A program made the position numbers and the translations under genes. Below are positions 63,220-64,000 of a DNA stretch of 64,000 bases, piece by piece. Each line of letters begins with the position of its first letter. Within the stretch, counting starts at the first letter, position 1. Source of the stretch: Nymphaea colorata (taxonomy: Eukaryota; Streptophyta; Magnoliopsida; Nymphaeales; Nymphaeaceae); assembly GCF_008831285.2 (NCBI RefSeq), contig NC_045150.1, forward strand, positions 11,947,868-12,011,867, read 5' to 3'. Below the pieces are notes generated by a model, which made no database searches, was not told where the DNA came from, and worked only from the letters and a program-made list of their open reading frames with translations.

Positions 63220-64000
63220 GTATCGTACGGTACGGACGTGTATCGTACGATACGTATCGTCTGTATCAACATAAACGATACGATACGAGTTACACGCACG
63301 ATACGCGTGCGTATCGCACGCGTATCGCCCGTATCGCACGATACGGGCACCGTATCGTACGATACGGGCGATACACCCCCATATCGTACGATACCGGGTT
63401 AAAATGAAAAAGGGGCATGACAGCCCCTTTTTTGCGTCTTCTTTTTAAAACCTACGCTCCTCTCTCTCTCTTCTATTGTTTCTAAACACTGCAAGAGACG
63501 TGGGAGGGAGACATTTTCTCCATTTGCATGAAGATTTGCCGGTGAAGTCGCTTTATTTCTTGTTGTGGGGAGTCTCGGGACGGTGGGAAGCTTGGAAAAA
63601 GAGGGTTTTTTGGTTTCTAACACCAAGAAGGTAAGAAATAACTCATTTTTGTCGTTGAATCATTCATTTCTCTTATTTCTTGCATTTATTTGTATGTTTT
63701 TACTTGTTTTGTGAAGATATAATGTCGGATCCTGCATGGCAGTGGTGTACAAGGGTGAATCCTAAAGATAGGTTAAGAGTTAAGTGCAATTATTGTAAGC
63801 AAATCATATCAGGAGGGATCTCTCGCTTTAAAAACCATATAGCTGGTACACACAGCGATGTGGCTGCTTGCAATGGCTCCCAAGAGAACCCATTGCCAGC
63901 GTATGTAAAGCACCAGTGTATGGAGCTTCTTAATGCAGTGAAAGCAAATAGGATTGAAAAAGAAATGCAAGATGCAGAGGAAGGATATGGGGACCCACAT
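63209..64000 (+). mobile_element. 5' end of a transposase-bearing hAT element
   Basis: Starts with CAATGTTATCTGTATCG and continues to 63400 with about fifteen GTATCG or CGATAC words, several joined as the palindrome GTATCGTACGATAC. An AAAGGGGC..GCCCCTTTT hairpin follows at 63408-63431. A leader with a probable intron (GTAAGAA at about 63630 to GTGAAG at 63716) precedes the transposase start. The terminus might instead be at 63186 because of the 23 bp repeat. The right half is outside the window. Confidence 0.85.
63722..64000 (+). CDS. hAT transposase, N-terminal BED zinc finger (runs off the window)
   Basis: ATG at 63722 opens 93 codons to the window edge with no stop. MSDPAWQWCTRVNPKDRLRV leads into a BED finger: CNYCKQIISGGISRFKNHIAGTH gives CX2C with HX4H. 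An Asn/Glu-rich linker follows (VKANRIEKEMQDAEEGYGDPH). BED fingers bind the subterminal repeats of hAT elements, and here those repeats are the GTATCG palindromes just upstream. The catalytic RNase H-like core and the dimerisation domain would lie to the right. Whether the gene is intact cannot be seen. Confidence 0.88.
   Translation, partial: MSDPAWQWCTRVNPKDRLRVKCNYCKQIISGGISRFKNHIAGTHSDVAACNGSQENPLPAYVKHQCMELLNAVKANRIEKEMQDAEEGYGDPH

Overview
This window is nuclear DNA from a flowering plant. It has four intron-rich plant genes, all read on the minus strand, GT-AG introns with AT-rich interiors, many dinucleotide and trinucleotide microsatellites, and a large load of Ty1/copia and hAT-type transposons. 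The DODA gene is of the general plant LigB-like type, not the betalain-specialised type, so nothing points to Caryophyllales. I cannot fix the lineage further. No bacterial, organellar, CRISPR, rRNA or tRNA content was seen.

Layout, left to right. (1) 1303-9018: a 4,5-DOPA extradiol dioxygenase-like gene (DODA) whose third coding exon is split by a young 4.8 kb copia element (1486-6282; TTAAC target duplication, LTRs differing at three substitutions and one indel). (2) 9035-12640: intergenic. (3) 12644-14188: NMD3, the 60S ribosomal export adaptor, uninterrupted, with a leader intron and two telo-box motifs upstream. (4) 15335-15742: a two-exon pseudogene copy of the 3' end of the UGGT gene. 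(5) 16710-20819: TFIIIA, the 5S rRNA gene transcription factor, in six exons with nine C2H2 fingers. Its second intron carries a 5S-rRNA-mimic poison exon (P5SM, 18917-19104). (6) 22157-22353: a stray copy of the NMD3 leader. (7) 26575-55792: the C-terminal 711 codons of UDP-glucose:glycoprotein glucosyltransferase (UGGT) in 17 exons. All exon phases agree, and the 5' half lies outside the recognisable part of the window. (8) 58880-64000: a degenerate copia element broken by the 5' end of an hAT element whose BED-finger transposase runs off the window.

The UGGT introns are the transposon sink. They hold an almost new copia (31228-36448, LTRs differing at one base), a decayed copia (about 36650-41092), a copia fragment (45886-46610), a 326 bp hAT-like element (45546-45871), a 494 bp solo LTR with perfect target duplication (48431-48924), a tandem repeat (52862-53666), a short inverted-repeat element (53670-54019) and a 944 bp non-autonomous hAT (54271-55214) with a perfect 8 bp target duplication. 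The last of these shares its ends with the transposase-bearing hAT at 63.2 kb.

The order NMD3, UGGT 3' end, TFIIIA, NMD3 leader copy, UGGT is best explained by an old tandem duplication of a block followed by complementary loss: the left copy kept NMD3 and TFIIIA, and the right copy kept UGGT. The genes share no pathway, although NMD3 and TFIIIA both serve ribosome production. Exon coordinates come from reading splice sites and protein similarity by eye. No alignment or search was run.
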